A DNA stretch of 64,000 nt from Nocardiopsis endophytica (GCF_027706725.1 NZ_JAQFWQ010000004.1:62001-126000); one strand, 5' to 3'. Positions 23,451-32,826 are shown, numbered from the stretch's first letter. The notes: generated from the letters alone by a model not told the origin. A program made the numbers and translations.

Positions 23451-25103
23451 CTACGTGCAGTCCGCGTAGTCGGTGGAGAAGGTCCGGCCGGGGGCGTCGT
23501 AGCAGAGCCCGACGGCGGGGAAGCCGGTGATGTCCTCGCGGAACGCGGGGTCGGAGAGCGTCAGCAGCCCTTGTTCGGGGGCGTCGGCGAAGGTGACCTC
23601 GATCCGTTCGGGGGTGCCGTCCGGCTTCTGCCCGATGTCGGAGGCGTAGGGCGGCTCCGGCCGGAGGGAGGCGTCGCGGACGGCGACGCCGAACGAGGCC
23701 GGGGCCTGCGACAGGGCGCCCCGGCCGGACCTGACGACGGTGAAGGTGAGCCCGTCGCCGGTGCGCTCGGCCTTGAGGACGTCGAGATAGGCGTACTCGA
23801 TGGACGATTGGGCGGTGAGGAAGCGGGCGGGCTCGTCCCACGCGCCCTCGACGCTCTCCGGGGCGCTGTCCTCGGGCCCGACTTCGACGGACGCGCTGAA
23901 CCCGGCGTTATCGCCCTCCGCGGTCGCTTCCGGCGGCGGCCAGGCGGCGGTGTCCCCGCCCCCGTTCCCGTCGGCGCCGCCTCCTCCTCCGTCGTCCCCG
24001 CCTTCCCCGCCCTCCCCGGCGGCCGCGTCGGAGCCGGTCGGGGCGGGCGTCTCCCCGCCCTGCTCGGCCTGCGCCCCCGGGGGACCGTCCAGCAGCACGG
24101 AGGAGGCCACCCAGGTCCCCGCCGATCCGAGGACGAGGGCGGCCGTCGCCGCCGCACCGAGGAGCAGCGGGCGCCGGAGGCGTCGCGGCCTCGCGGTCGG
24201 TATCCGCGGTGGGGGCGCGGAGTCGAACCCGGTCCACGCCTCGGTGACGAGCACCGTGGTCAGGGCGGTGTCGTCGTCCGCGGCCGACTGCCGTTCGGGG
24301 GAGGACAGGCGCAGCGAGGCGCGGAGCGCGTCGGCGGCGGCCGGCCTCTGCTCCGGCGACTTGTGGAGCGCCGGGAGGACGAGGCCCTTGAAGGCGGGCG
24401 GCAGGCCGTCCAGGTCGGGGTCGGCCCGGGCCACCCGGTGCGCGAGCACGGCGGGGTTGCCGGTGCCGAACGGGGGGCGGCCGGTGCCCGCGTAGGCGAC
24501 GAGGCCGCCCCAGGCGAAGACGTCGGAGCGGTCGGTGGCGGGGGCGCCCCGGTAGCGCTCGGGGCTGGTCCAGCCCGGGGTGCCGATGAGGCCGCCGGTG
24601 CGGGTGAGGCCGGTCTCCTCGGGGATGTGCGCGATCCCGAAGTCGAGCACCTTGGGGCCGTCGGGGGAGAGGATGACGTTGCCCGGTTTGAGGTCGCGGT
24701 GGACGACCCCGGCGTCGTGGATGGCGCGCAGCGCCTCCGCCGACGCGGACGCGAACGCCGCGAGGCGTGCGGGGTCGAGTGGGCCGTGCTCGGTGACGTG
24801 GGCGCGCAGGGTGGGGCCGGGGACGTACTCCGTCGCCAGCCAGGGTGTCGCCGCGTCCAGGTCGGCGCCGTGGAAGCGGGGGACGTACGGGCTCTGGACG
24901 CGGCGGACCAGGGCGATCTCGCGGGCGAAGCGCGCGCGGAACTCGCGGTCGTTCGCGTATTCGGGGTGGACGGTCTTGACGGCGAGGAGGGAGCCGTCGG
25001 CGGCGCGTCCGGCGTAGACGGTGCCCATGCCGCCCGCGCCGATCCGGGCGACGAGCCGGTAGGGGCCGAGGGCCTCGGGGTCGCCGGAGTCGAGCGGCTT
25101 CAC
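23451..25103 (-). CDS. Receptor-type Ser/Thr protein kinase
   Basis: 550 residues. An intact Hanks-type kinase domain occupies about 14-270: glycine loop IGAGGMGTVY, Lys-43 in AVK, HRDLKPGN (His-135), DFG (154-156) and GTPGWTSPE. A Pro/Arg-rich juxtamembrane region and one membrane helix (about 311-335) follow, then a Gly/Asp-rich linker and a ~160-residue extracellular domain with a Cys near its end (YADCT). The domain has no PASTA repeats, so this is not a PknB-type peptidoglycan sensor. The start overlaps the stop of the upstream paralogue (ATGA), indicating coupled translation. Ligand and substrates unknown. Confidence 0.93.
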   Translation of the reverse strand: MKPLDSGDPEALGPYRLVARIGAGGMGTVYAGRAADGSLLAVKTVHPEYANDREFRARFAREIALVRRVQSPYVPRFHGADLDAATPWLATEYVPGPTLRAHVTEHGPLDPARLAAFASASAEALRAIHDAGVVHRDLKPGNVILSPDGPKVLDFGIAHIPEETGLTRTGGLIGTPGWTSPERYRGAPATDRSDVFAWGGLVAYAGTGRPPFGTGNPAVLAHRVARADPDLDGLPPAFKGLVLPALHKSPEQRPAAADALRASLRLSSPERQSAADDDTALTTVLVTEAWTGFDSAPPPRIPTARPRRLRRPLLLGAAATAALVLGSAGTWVASSVLLDGPPGAQAEQGGETPAPTGSDAAAGEGGEGGDDGGGGGADGNGGGDTAAWPPPEATAEGDNAGFSASVEVGPEDSAPESVEGAWDEPARFLTAQSSIEYAYLDVLKAERTGDGLTFTVVRSGRGALSQAPASFGVAVRDASLRPEPPYASDIGQKPDGTPERIEVTFADAPEQGLLTLSDPAFREDITGFPAVGLCYDAPGRTFSTDYADCT

Positions 25104-26926
25104 GTGTCCTCCCCGGTCTCGGCCCAGGTGTGCGAGTCGGCCGGGTCGCGGTCGGGGTCACTGGAGCCGTCCAAGGCGAGGGTGGCGTCGCACATGTAGC
25201 CGCCGTGGAGGACGGTCAGCCCCCAGCCCTCCCCGTTCTCGTCGAAGCACATGGAGTACGGGAACTCCGGGACCGGGGTGAAGCCCCAGAAGTCCATTTC
25301 ATCGATCGAGTAGTGGAGTTCTCCGACCGGCGGGGCGTCGGGCACGGTGAAGGAGAACTCGGCCTGAGGGGCCTCGGCGGTGACCGCGGCGAGGGGTTCG
25401 CCTTCGGCGGTCGGGTACTCGTTGTAGGAGCCGTAGAAGTCGTAGGCGTCCGCGCCCGGGTCCGTCTCGGCGGTGGCCTGGTACGCGCGGAGCCAGAGGA
25501 CGCGGAAGTCGTCGGCGTGCACGGTGAAGCTGCCTTCGTCCTGGGCGAAGGTGGCCGTCCCGGTGAACCGGACCCCGTCGTCGGTCCGTTCCGCCGCGTC
25601 CATGGCGATCGTCGCGAGGATGGAGCTCTCCTCGATGTTCTCGCCCGTTCGGACCGTGAAGACGTCCGACTCCACGGAGACGTCGGCGGAGACGATGTCC
25701 CGGGTCGGCTCGGGGGCCTCCTCCACAAGGCCCGGACCGCCGTGGCCGGCGTCCTCGATGGTGAGGTCGGACGCGCCCGATGGGCCCTCCTGCCCTTCGG
25801 CGGAGCCGTCCTCCGAGGAGCCGCCCTCCGAGCCCTGACCGGACGCGGATTCCTGTCCCTGTCCCCCGGAGTCACCCTCGGAGCGCAGCATGCTCCCCGC
25901 GACCCACCCGCCGGCGACGACGAGGGCGACGGCCGACGCCGCGGCCACGGGGATGAGGAAGCGCCGCTTCTTGCGCTGGGGCGCGGGCGGCGGCGGGGCG
26001 TAGGTGGGCCAGGTGCGCGTGTCGGTCGCCGTGTGGTCCGGCAGCGGCTCCCATTCCTCGGTGAGGACCTGGGTGATGGTGGCCTGGGGCTGCTGGTCCG
26101 CCTGAGGGCCGAGCACCCACTGCAGCGCTTGGGCGGCGGTGGGCCGCCGCTCGGGGGCCTTGTCGAGGGCCCCGGAGACCAGGCCGGCCAGTGGGCCGGG
26201 GACGCCGTCGAGCTGCGGCGGCTCGCTCATGGCGCGGTAGGCCAGGACGTCGGGTGGGCCCGACCCGAACGGGGCGCTGCCCGTCGCGGCGAAGGCGACG
26301 AGCCCGCCCCAGGCGAAGACGTCGGCGGCGGGGGAGGGCGGGGCGCCCGCGTAGAGCTCGGGGGCGATCCAGCCGGGGGTGCCGAACAGGCCGCCGGTGG
26401 CCGTGATCGCGGTCTCCTCCAGGGCCCGGGCGATGCCGAAGTCGAGCACCTTGGGGCCGGTGGGGGCGAGGATGACGTTGCCGGGCTTGAGGTCGCGGTG
26501 GACGATGCCCAGGCCGTGCAGGGCCTGCAGGGCCTCGGCGACACCGGCGGCGAAGGCGCGCAGGCGGGCGCCCTGGAGCGGGCCGTGGTCGCGGACGTGG
26601 GCGCGCAGGGTGGGGCCGGGGACGTACTCGGTCGCGAGCCAGGGGCGCGCCGCGTCGGTGTCGGCGCCGAGGAAGCGCGGGATGCAGGGGCTCTGCGCGC
26701 GGCGCACCAGCGCGACCTCGCGGGCGAAGCGCGCCCGGAAGTCGGCGTCCTCGGTGAGTTCGCGGTGGACGACCTTGACGGCGGCGGGCCGGTCCTGCGG
26801 GGTGAGGGCCGCGTAGACGGTCCCCATGCCCCCGGCACCGAGGCGGCCGAGCAGCCGGAAGGGGCCGGTGGTGGAGGGATCGTTCGGTCCGAGCGGGGGG
26901 ACGCCCGGTGGAGGGGTCTGGGCCAC
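25100..26926 (-). CDS. Receptor-type Ser/Thr protein kinase, tandem paralogue
   Basis: 608 residues from GTG 26926. The kinase domain is intact: LGAGGMGTVY, Lys-51, HRDLKPGN (His-142), DFG (162-164), GTPGWIAPE. It is a close paralogue of the downstream kinase; blocks such as DFRARFAREVALVRRAQSP and PWLATEYVPGPTLRAHV are almost shared. A membrane helix lies at about 322-347, then a Ser/Gly/Glu-rich linker and an extracellular domain with Cys residues near the end. The linker and sensor have diverged much more than the kinase part, suggesting different signals feeding overlapping targets. The 3' end overlaps the next start by 4 nt. Confidence 0.93.
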   Translation of the reverse strand: MAQTPPPGVPPLGPNDPSTTGPFRLLGRLGAGGMGTVYAALTPQDRPAAVKVVHRELTEDADFRARFAREVALVRRAQSPCIPRFLGADTDAARPWLATEYVPGPTLRAHVRDHGPLQGARLRAFAAGVAEALQALHGLGIVHRDLKPGNVILAPTGPKVLDFGIARALEETAITATGGLFGTPGWIAPELYAGAPPSPAADVFAWGGLVAFAATGSAPFGSGPPDVLAYRAMSEPPQLDGVPGPLAGLVSGALDKAPERRPTAAQALQWVLGPQADQQPQATITQVLTEEWEPLPDHTATDTRTWPTYAPPPPAPQRKKRRFLIPVAAASAVALVVAGGWVAGSMLRSEGDSGGQGQESASGQGSEGGSSEDGSAEGQEGPSGASDLTIEDAGHGGPGLVEEAPEPTRDIVSADVSVESDVFTVRTGENIEESSILATIAMDAAERTDDGVRFTGTATFAQDEGSFTVHADDFRVLWLRAYQATAETDPGADAYDFYGSYNEYPTAEGEPLAAVTAEAPQAEFSFTVPDAPPVGELHYSIDEMDFWGFTPVPEFPYSMCFDENGEGWGLTVLHGGYMCDATLALDGSSDPDRDPADSHTWAETGEDT

Positions 26927-27104
26927 GGGGGACTCTCGTGCGGGGGTGCGGTTGACGTAGGGATGATAGGGCGACGGGGCGGCTTGGGGGCCCAGTGACC
27001 TGATTCGGCCACTTTCGGCCGTTCGCGCCCGCCATGCCCGGCCCGCTGCCCTTGGTCGGCTCCCTCCTGGTCCGTTCCCCCTTGGTCTGCTCCTCCCTGG
27101 ACCG

Positions 27105-27722
27105 CTACGCCTGGACCGCCTGCCTGCGGGCGTAGGCGCGCGCCGCGCGGGCGCGGTCGCCGCAGCGGGTCGAGCACCAGTGCCGGCGCGGGTGGGTGCG
27201 GAGGAGGTAGCGGTCGCACGGCGGCGACCCGCAGGCGGCGAGCCGCTCGGCCTCAGGGGAGGTGAGCAGTTCGGCGGCGTTGTCGGCGAGCGCCGCGAGG
27301 GCGTGGTCGACGGCCTGGTCGATCGGGTGCGCGGCGGAGCGGTGGAGGCCGCGCTCGGAGTCCCAGGCCAGGAGCGCCGCGGAGGGCACCTTGGTCATGG
27401 CGGCGTTGACCGCGTCGAGAGCCTCGGCGGGCGCGGGGAGCCCGTCGACGCGGGCGGCGAAGAGGGCACGGATGTGCTCCCGGAGCGCGCGCATGCGCGA
27501 GGAGCACAGCTCATAGAGGACGGTGTCCGGCGGCGCGAGGCCGCGTTCGACCAGCCACCGCGCCGCATCCCTGGGCGTCCCGAGCAGGTCGACCCGCTTC
27601 CCGCCGGGAAGGCTGACAGAACTGTCCGCAAAGTCGAGCGCCGGAAACAACTCCGCACCGGGAGCGGGATCGATCTCCGCACGCACGGCGTCGACGCTCA
27701 AGGGATCTCCCATGGGGTTCAT
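27105..27722 (-). CDS. CGNR zinc-finger (ABATE-type) regulator
   Basis: 205 residues. The N-terminal ABATE-like domain starts with a variable section and LDFADSSVSLPGGKRVDLLGTP, and a helical middle follows. The C-terminal zinc finger has CGSPPCDRYLL and WCSTRCGDRARAARAYARR: two Cys pairs, with the family's CGNR motif appearing as CGDR. These proteins are thought to be stress-linked DNA-binding regulators. The start could be ATG 27722 or ATG 27713; neither has a clear ribosome binding site. It lies downstream of the AbiEi-like gene, on the same strand, with a 53-bp gap. Confidence 0.88.
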   Translation of the reverse strand: MNPMGDPLSVDAVRAEIDPAPGAELFPALDFADSSVSLPGGKRVDLLGTPRDAARWLVERGLAPPDTVLYELCSSRMRALREHIRALFAARVDGLPAPAEALDAVNAAMTKVPSAALLAWDSERGLHRSAAHPIDQAVDHALAALADNAAELLTSPEAERLAACGSPPCDRYLLRTHPRRHWCSTRCGDRARAARAYARRQAVQA

Positions 27723-27775
27723 GGTAGGGCGACCGCCTGAACGTGGGGCTTACGGGAGGTCGGCGACGTCCGGCC

Positions 27776-28708
27776 TCACCGCAGGGCCTCGGAGATCGTC
27801 TTCACCACCTCGTCCAGGTCGGGGAGGTCCCTTCGGCTGATGCGGAGGAGGTGGGCGTCGGGGTGGGTGTCGAGGATCGCCTTGTGGCGGGCGCAGTCGG
27901 CTCGGGTCAAAGAGGACCACGGGGCCTCTACGGCCACGGGGCCACTGTTCCACCACAGGTGCGCGTAGGCCGTGTTCCCGTCGGGGAGGGGGAGCGGCCG
28001 CTGCAGGTCGTCGGGTGGGATCCCGGCGTCGGTGCATGCCAGGCGGATCCTCGTTTGCAGGGGGTTCTGGGCGCGGCCGTCGCTGAGGGGCCACCACTCG
28101 CGTGACCTCCGGCATCCGGGGCGGCCCGCGTTGGCGGCTTCCAAAGCGGGGAGATGGTCGGCGCTCACCAGGCCCAGGTGGACCGCCGAGTCCATCAAGG
28201 CCACGGCCGTGTCCCGGTCCGATTGGAGGACCGCGTCCCGCAGTGTCCGCTCCGGGACCGTGATCCGCAGGCCATGGCGGACGGTCACCTCTCGCGGGGC
28301 GATCCTCCAGGTGTTCGTCCGGATGTGTGCGGGGTTCACGGCCTTCGGCGGGTGGGGGAGGGTGAAGTGCAGAGGGTGTCCGAGGCCCTGGAGCCCCCGG
28401 AGGCCCCATAGGAGTGCGGCGGTGGTTCCGGATGCGACCGCCCTCGGGCCGAGTGCCAACTGTGCCGCCTGTGCGTGCCGGAACAGGGGCAGCAGCGGCG
28501 CACGCCGCGCTGCCGGGAACGGTGGGAACGGGTGGACGCAGTAGACCCCGGGGAGCGCGAACGCTGTTCGCCACCGGCGGGCCTCCAACAGCCGGCGGAT
28601 GTCGGTGCGGGACAGCCCGCAGGCGCGGGCCTGGTCGGCCGTGATCAGGCCGTACTGGCAGGAGGCGGTCCGGTGGGCGTGGCGCAGATCCGTCCGAAGC
28701 GGTGCCAT
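27776..28708 (-). CDS. AbiEi-antitoxin-like/DUF559-type protein
   Basis: 310 residues. The N-terminal ~60 residues look like the AbiEi_4 winged-helix domain (GLITADQARACGLSRTDIRRLL, then a W-x-x-A and PGVYCV). The middle has RTLRDAV, common in this class. The C-terminal third carries the fold of DUF559/Vsr-like nucleases in weakened form: HLWWNSGPVAVEA where catalytic Asp/Glu would be, and LDTHPDAHLLRISRRDLPD. Such actinobacterial proteins are frequent, usually lone genes of unknown role. No AbiEii toxin gene is adjacent, so a working type IV toxin-antitoxin module is unlikely. Confidence 0.75.
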   Translation of the reverse strand: MAPLRTDLRHAHRTASCQYGLITADQARACGLSRTDIRRLLEARRWRTAFALPGVYCVHPFPPFPAARRAPLLPLFRHAQAAQLALGPRAVASGTTAALLWGLRGLQGLGHPLHFTLPHPPKAVNPAHIRTNTWRIAPREVTVRHGLRITVPERTLRDAVLQSDRDTAVALMDSAVHLGLVSADHLPALEAANAGRPGCRRSREWWPLSDGRAQNPLQTRIRLACTDAGIPPDDLQRPLPLPDGNTAYAHLWWNSGPVAVEAPWSSLTRADCARHKAILDTHPDAHLLRISRRDLPDLDEVVKTISEALR

Positions 28709-28780
28709 GACCGCACTGTGGACGGAAGGGAAGGACAGCGGGGAGCGGGTTCGAGGGGTGTGGACAACGGGGCGGCGCGC

Positions 28781-29113
28781 TCAGGAGAGGGCGTCGATGA
28801 AGCGGGCCGCCTCCGTCTCCGTCATCCCCGTCTCGGCCGCCACCGTCCGCACCGCGTCGGCGATCCGGTCCGCGTCGCGCAGCTCCCGTACCCGGTCGGC
28901 CAGGCTCCCCGGCGGGACGACGTACCCGGGGAGCGGCCGTCCCGCCTTGAGCGCGTCGGCGACCTCCTTGGCCGGTGCGAGCGGCAGCCCCGTGGCCTCC
29001 CGCAGCTCCTTGATCGCAAGGATCTGCTTGCCCTGCGCCACCAGGAGCCGCACCCGCTCCAAGGCCTCGGCCGTCAGGGGGACAGGGGTCTGCGGAGCGC
29101 GCTTGCCGAACAT
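28781..29113 (-). CDS. Small protein with two ribosomal L7/L12 C-terminal-like repeats
   Basis: 110 residues. Two related helical segments appear: VRLLVAQGKQILAIKELREA with LAPAKEVADAL (about 21-56), and VRELRDADRIADAVRTVAAE with ETEAARFIDAL (about 74-108). Each matches the K-x-x-AIK-x-x-R-x-x-T-G-L-x-L-x-x-AK-x-x-V-D pattern of the L7/L12 C-terminal domain that contacts translation factors. The N-terminal dimerisation domain of true L7/L12 is missing. It sits 30 bp upstream of nothing shared: its downstream neighbour is the AbiEi-like gene and its upstream neighbour the ABC exporter (30-bp gap). Role unknown; small L7/L12-like proteins are common in actinomycetes. Confidence 0.75.
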   Translation of the reverse strand: MFGKRAPQTPVPLTAEALERVRLLVAQGKQILAIKELREATGLPLAPAKEVADALKAGRPLPGYVVPPGSLADRVRELRDADRIADAVRTVAAETGMTETEAARFIDALS

Positions 29114-29143
29114 GGGCCGGATCGTACCGGAGCGCCCTTGGCC

Positions 29144-30931
29144 TCAGGTCGCGATGGCGGCGAACTGCGCCCGGTGCAGCCGCGCATAGGCGCCGCCCGC
29201 GTTGAGCAGCTCCTTGTGCGACCCCTGCTCCACGATCCGCCCCTCCTCCATCACCAGGATCACGTCCGCGTCGCGGATCGTGGACAGGCGGTGCGCGATC
29301 ACGAAGCTCGTCCTCCCCTGGCGCAGCGTCGCCATGCCCTGCTGCACCAGCATCTCCGTGCGGGTGTCCACCGAACTCGTCGCCTCGTCCAGCACCAGGA
29401 TCGACGGCTCGACCAGGAACGCGCGCGCGATGGTGATGAGCTGCCGCTCCCCGGCGCTCAGCCCGTCGCCCTCGTCGTCGAGCACCGTGTCGTACCCCTC
29501 GGGCAGGGTCCGGATGAGGTGGTCGGCCTGCACCGCCCGCGCCGCCGCGACGACCTCCTCGCGCGTCGCCTCCGGCCTGCCGTAGGCGATGTTCTCGGCG
29601 ATCGTGCCCCCGAACAGCCAGGTGTCCTGCAGCACCATCCCGATGCGCCGCCGCAGGTCCGCCCGGGTCATGGCCGCGATGTCCGCCCCGTCCACGGTGA
29701 TCGTGCCCGACCGCAGCTCGTAGAAGCGCAGCAGCAGGTTGACCAGTGTCGTCTTCCCCGCGCCCGTGGGGCCGACGATCGCCACGGTGGTGCCGGGCTC
29801 CACCTTGAGGGACAGGTCCTCGATCAGCGGCTCGTCCTCCTTGTAGCGGAACGACGCGCCGTTGAAGACCACCCGTCCGGCGTCCTCCTCGGGCTGCGCG
29901 GGGTCCTCGGTGTCGGCGCTCTGCTCGTCGGCGTCGAGCAGCCCGAACACCCGCTCGGCCGAGGCGACGGCCGACTGGATCTGCCCGGCCGTGGACGCCA
30001 GCGTCGTGACCGGCTGGTTGAACTGCATGACGTACTGGATGAACGCCTGGATCTCCCCGATGGTGAGCGCGCCGGACGCCACCCGCAGCCCTCCGACCAC
30101 GGCCACGAGCACGTAGGCGACGTTCCCCAGGAACGTGGTGGCCGGGGCCATCAGGCCCGATACGAACTGTGCCTTGACCGCCGAGGTGTACAGCTCGGAG
30201 TTGTGCTCGTGGAAGGCCTGGGCCGACTCGGCATGGCGGCCGAACGCGGTCACCAGCTCGTGCCCGGTGAAGGCCTCCTCGATGTGGCCGTTCAGGTTCC
30301 CGGTGGCCGCCCACTGCCGCTTGAAGTGCGGCTGGGCGCGCCCGCCCACCCAGCGCACCGCCCACAGCGTCACCGGAACGGTCGCCAGCACCACGAGGGC
30401 CAGCAGCGGCGAGATCACCGCCATCATCACCACGGCGCCGATGAGCCCGAGCATCGAGCTCAGGAGCCGCGTCATGATGCCCTGCGCGGTCTGGGCCAGG
30501 TTGTCGATGTCGTTGGTGACGCGCGACAGCACCTCTCCGCGCGGCCGGGCGTCGAAGTACGACAGCGGCAGCCGCGCCAGCTTCGCCTCGGAGTCCTCGC
30601 GCAGCCGGAACGCCGCGCGCTGGGTGACCGCGGTCGTCGCCCGCCCCAGGAGGACCTGGCCGACGCCCGCGACGGCCGTCATCGCCGCGACCGCGCCCAG
30701 GATCCACCAGGCCGGGGACAGGGACGCCGCCTCCCCGCGGGCGAACCCGAGGAACGCGTCGGTCGCCCGCCCCAGCAGCATGGGGGTGAGCGTGGACAGG
30801 CCGGTCACCGAGACGGTCAGGACGAACACCGCGGTGAGGGGGCCGCGCTCGCGCCCCAGGCGGGCCAGGAGCCGCTTGCCCGTGGCCGCGAAGTCGGTCG
30901 CGCGCTGGCCGGGCGCCTGCTGCATGCTCAT
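29144..30931 (-). CDS. ABC exporter half-transporter (type IV fold), canonical ATPase site
   Basis: 595 residues: six membrane helices (about 35-320) followed by the ATPase domain. Walker A is GPTGAGKTT. The signature is LSAGERQLI rather than LSGGQ. Walker B is ILVLDEATS with the catalytic Glu, and the switch His lies in VIAHRLSTI. The start overlaps the stop of the upstream ABC gene by 4 nt (ATGA). Together with that gene's altered Walker B, the unusual signature points to a heterodimeric exporter with one silent ATP site, like BmrC/D or LmrC/D. Drugs or lipids are likely substrates. A divergent TetR gene probably controls the pair. Confidence 0.93.
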   Translation of the reverse strand: MSMQQAPGQRATDFAATGKRLLARLGRERGPLTAVFVLTVSVTGLSTLTPMLLGRATDAFLGFARGEAASLSPAWWILGAVAAMTAVAGVGQVLLGRATTAVTQRAAFRLREDSEAKLARLPLSYFDARPRGEVLSRVTNDIDNLAQTAQGIMTRLLSSMLGLIGAVVMMAVISPLLALVVLATVPVTLWAVRWVGGRAQPHFKRQWAATGNLNGHIEEAFTGHELVTAFGRHAESAQAFHEHNSELYTSAVKAQFVSGLMAPATTFLGNVAYVLVAVVGGLRVASGALTIGEIQAFIQYVMQFNQPVTTLASTAGQIQSAVASAERVFGLLDADEQSADTEDPAQPEEDAGRVVFNGASFRYKEDEPLIEDLSLKVEPGTTVAIVGPTGAGKTTLVNLLLRFYELRSGTITVDGADIAAMTRADLRRRIGMVLQDTWLFGGTIAENIAYGRPEATREEVVAAARAVQADHLIRTLPEGYDTVLDDEGDGLSAGERQLITIARAFLVEPSILVLDEATSSVDTRTEMLVQQGMATLRQGRTSFVIAHRLSTIRDADVILVMEEGRIVEQGSHKELLNAGGAYARLHRAQFAAIAT

Positions 30932-32748
30932 GAGGCCTCCTCGGGGACGAGCTGGGAGTCGACGATCTCGGCATAGGTGGCGCTGGAGGCGACCAGCTCG
31001 TCGTGGGTGCCGACGGCCTCCACCCGGCCGGCGTCGAGGACGACGATGCGGTCGGCCGAGCGGATCGTGGAGACCCGCTGCGCGACCACCAGGCGCGCGG
31101 TGTCGCCGAGGTGCTCGTCGAGCGCGGCGCGCACGGCCGCGTCGGTCGCGGTGTCCAGTGCCGAGAAGGCGTCGTCGAAGACGTAGATGCGGGGACGGGC
31201 GACCAGCGCGCGGGCGATGGCCAGGCGCTGGCGCTGGCCCCCGGAGACGGTGGTGCCGCCCTGGCCGATCACGGTGTCCGTCCCGTCGGGGAGCCCCCGT
31301 ACGAAGTCGGCGGCCTGGGCGATCTCCAGCGCCTGCCAGAGGCGCTCGTCGTCGGCGCCGGGGTCGCCGTAGCGCAGGTTCGAGGCGATCGTCCCGGAGA
31401 ACAGGTGGGCCCGCTGGGGGATCAGGCCAACGGCCTCCGCCAGGCTGCGCCGGTCCATGTCGCGCACGTCCGTGCCGTCGATGCGCACCGACCCCTCGTC
31501 GGGGGTGAGCAGCCGCGCCACCAGCTTCACGAGCGTCGTCTTCCCCGCCCCCGTGGAGCCGATGACCGCCGTCGTCTCACCGGGCCGCACGGCCAGGTCC
31601 ACGCCGTGCAGGACCGGCTCCTCGGCGCCCGGGTAGGAGAAGACGACCCCGGACAGGTCCAGGCGTCCCGGCGGCCCGTCGTCCTGAGAGGGGGATGCCG
31701 CCGGTGCGTCCGCGCGCGGCGCGGGCCCGGCGGCGGCCGGCCCGGTGACCGCGCCCTCGGTGATCGCGGGCTCGGTGTCGAGCACCTCCTTGATGCGCCC
31801 CGCCGCCACACGCGCGCGCGGCGCCAGGACGAACACCGACATCGCCATCATCACGGCGATGAGGATCTGCGCGAGGTAGTTCAGGAACGCGATCATCGCC
31901 CCGGCCTGCATGTCGCCGTCGACGATGCGCGGCCCTCCGAGCGCGACGACGGCGACGGAGGCCAGCACCGACACGGTCATGGCCGAGGCCCCGAAGTAGG
32001 CCTGCAGGTGGCCGAGCCGCCGCGCGACCCCGGTCAGCGCGGTGTTGGCCGCCCCGAACCGCTCGTGCTCGCCGCGCTCGCGCACGAAGGCGCGGATCAC
32101 CCGGATGCCGGTGATCTGCTCGCGCAGCACCCGGTTGACCTCGTCGATGCGGCCCTGCATGAGCTGCGAGGGCCCGGTCATCGCGGAGATGACCAGGGCG
32201 ACCGCGACCACCAGCACCGGGATCGCCGCCGCCAGGACCCAGGTCAGGGCGGCGTCCTGGCGCAGCGCCATCACGATCCCCCCGACGCCCATCAGCGGCG
32301 CGGTCACCAGCAGCGTCAGCAGCATGAAGACGAGCATCTGGATCTGCTGGACGTCGTTGGTGGTGCGGGTGATCAGCGAAGGGGCGCCGAAGCGCCCGAA
32401 CTCCTCGGCCGAGAACCCCTGCACCCGGGTGAACAGCGCGGCCCGCAGGTCGCGGCCCAGGCCCATGGACGTCTTCGACCCCAGGTAGACGGCCCCGGCG
32501 GCGGCGGTCACCTGCACCAGCGTCGCGGCGAGCATGAGGCCGCCCTGGCGCAGGATGTAGCCGGTGTCGCCGCGTACGACCCCGTGGTCGACGATGTCGG
32601 CGTTGAGCGCGGGCAGGAGCAGCAGCCCCAGGGCCTGGACGAGCTGCAGGGCGAGCAGGAGGGTGATCTGCGGGGCGTAGGGCCGCACGCGGCCCTTCAG
32701 GAGGGGGACGAGCGTCGGCGGCGACGCCGTCCGGGAGCGGTTCGGCAT
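30928..32748 (-). CDS. ABC exporter half-transporter with degenerate Walker B
   Basis: 606 residues from ATG 32748. Six membrane helices precede an ATPase domain with Walker A GSTGAGKTT and a canonical signature VSGGQRQRL. Walker B ends VFDDAFS, so the catalytic Glu is replaced by Asp. This is the partner pattern of heterodimeric ABC exporters. An insertion rich in Ala/Pro/Gly (about 350-380) links the two domains. It is the first gene of the pair and overlaps the second by 4 nt. A possible promoter reads TTACAC, 18 nt, TAGGCT on the minus strand; the -10 ends 7 nt before the ATG, so the mRNA may be leaderless. The TetR gene diverges upstream. Confidence 0.93.
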   Translation of the reverse strand: MPNRSRTASPPTLVPLLKGRVRPYAPQITLLLALQLVQALGLLLLPALNADIVDHGVVRGDTGYILRQGGLMLAATLVQVTAAAGAVYLGSKTSMGLGRDLRAALFTRVQGFSAEEFGRFGAPSLITRTTNDVQQIQMLVFMLLTLLVTAPLMGVGGIVMALRQDAALTWVLAAAIPVLVVAVALVISAMTGPSQLMQGRIDEVNRVLREQITGIRVIRAFVRERGEHERFGAANTALTGVARRLGHLQAYFGASAMTVSVLASVAVVALGGPRIVDGDMQAGAMIAFLNYLAQILIAVMMAMSVFVLAPRARVAAGRIKEVLDTEPAITEGAVTGPAAAGPAPRADAPAASPSQDDGPPGRLDLSGVVFSYPGAEEPVLHGVDLAVRPGETTAVIGSTGAGKTTLVKLVARLLTPDEGSVRIDGTDVRDMDRRSLAEAVGLIPQRAHLFSGTIASNLRYGDPGADDERLWQALEIAQAADFVRGLPDGTDTVIGQGGTTVSGGQRQRLAIARALVARPRIYVFDDAFSALDTATDAAVRAALDEHLGDTARLVVAQRVSTIRSADRIVVLDAGRVEAVGTHDELVASSATYAEIVDSQLVPEEAS

Positions 32749-32826
32749 GGGCCCGAGCCTAGCCGAGGGGTTGCCCTGAGTGTAATTTTTTATCGGGGTG
32801 AATCTTCGCCTTGGTAGAGTGTCCGC

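Noticed and set aside
27776-28708. A working AbiE toxin-antitoxin pair
   Set aside because: No AbiEii nucleotidyltransferase gene is adjacent on either side.
27750-30974. A 1074-codon minus-strand frame across four genes
   Set aside because: It lies in the wrong frame of the ABC, L7/L12-like and AbiEi-like genes and contains no domain.
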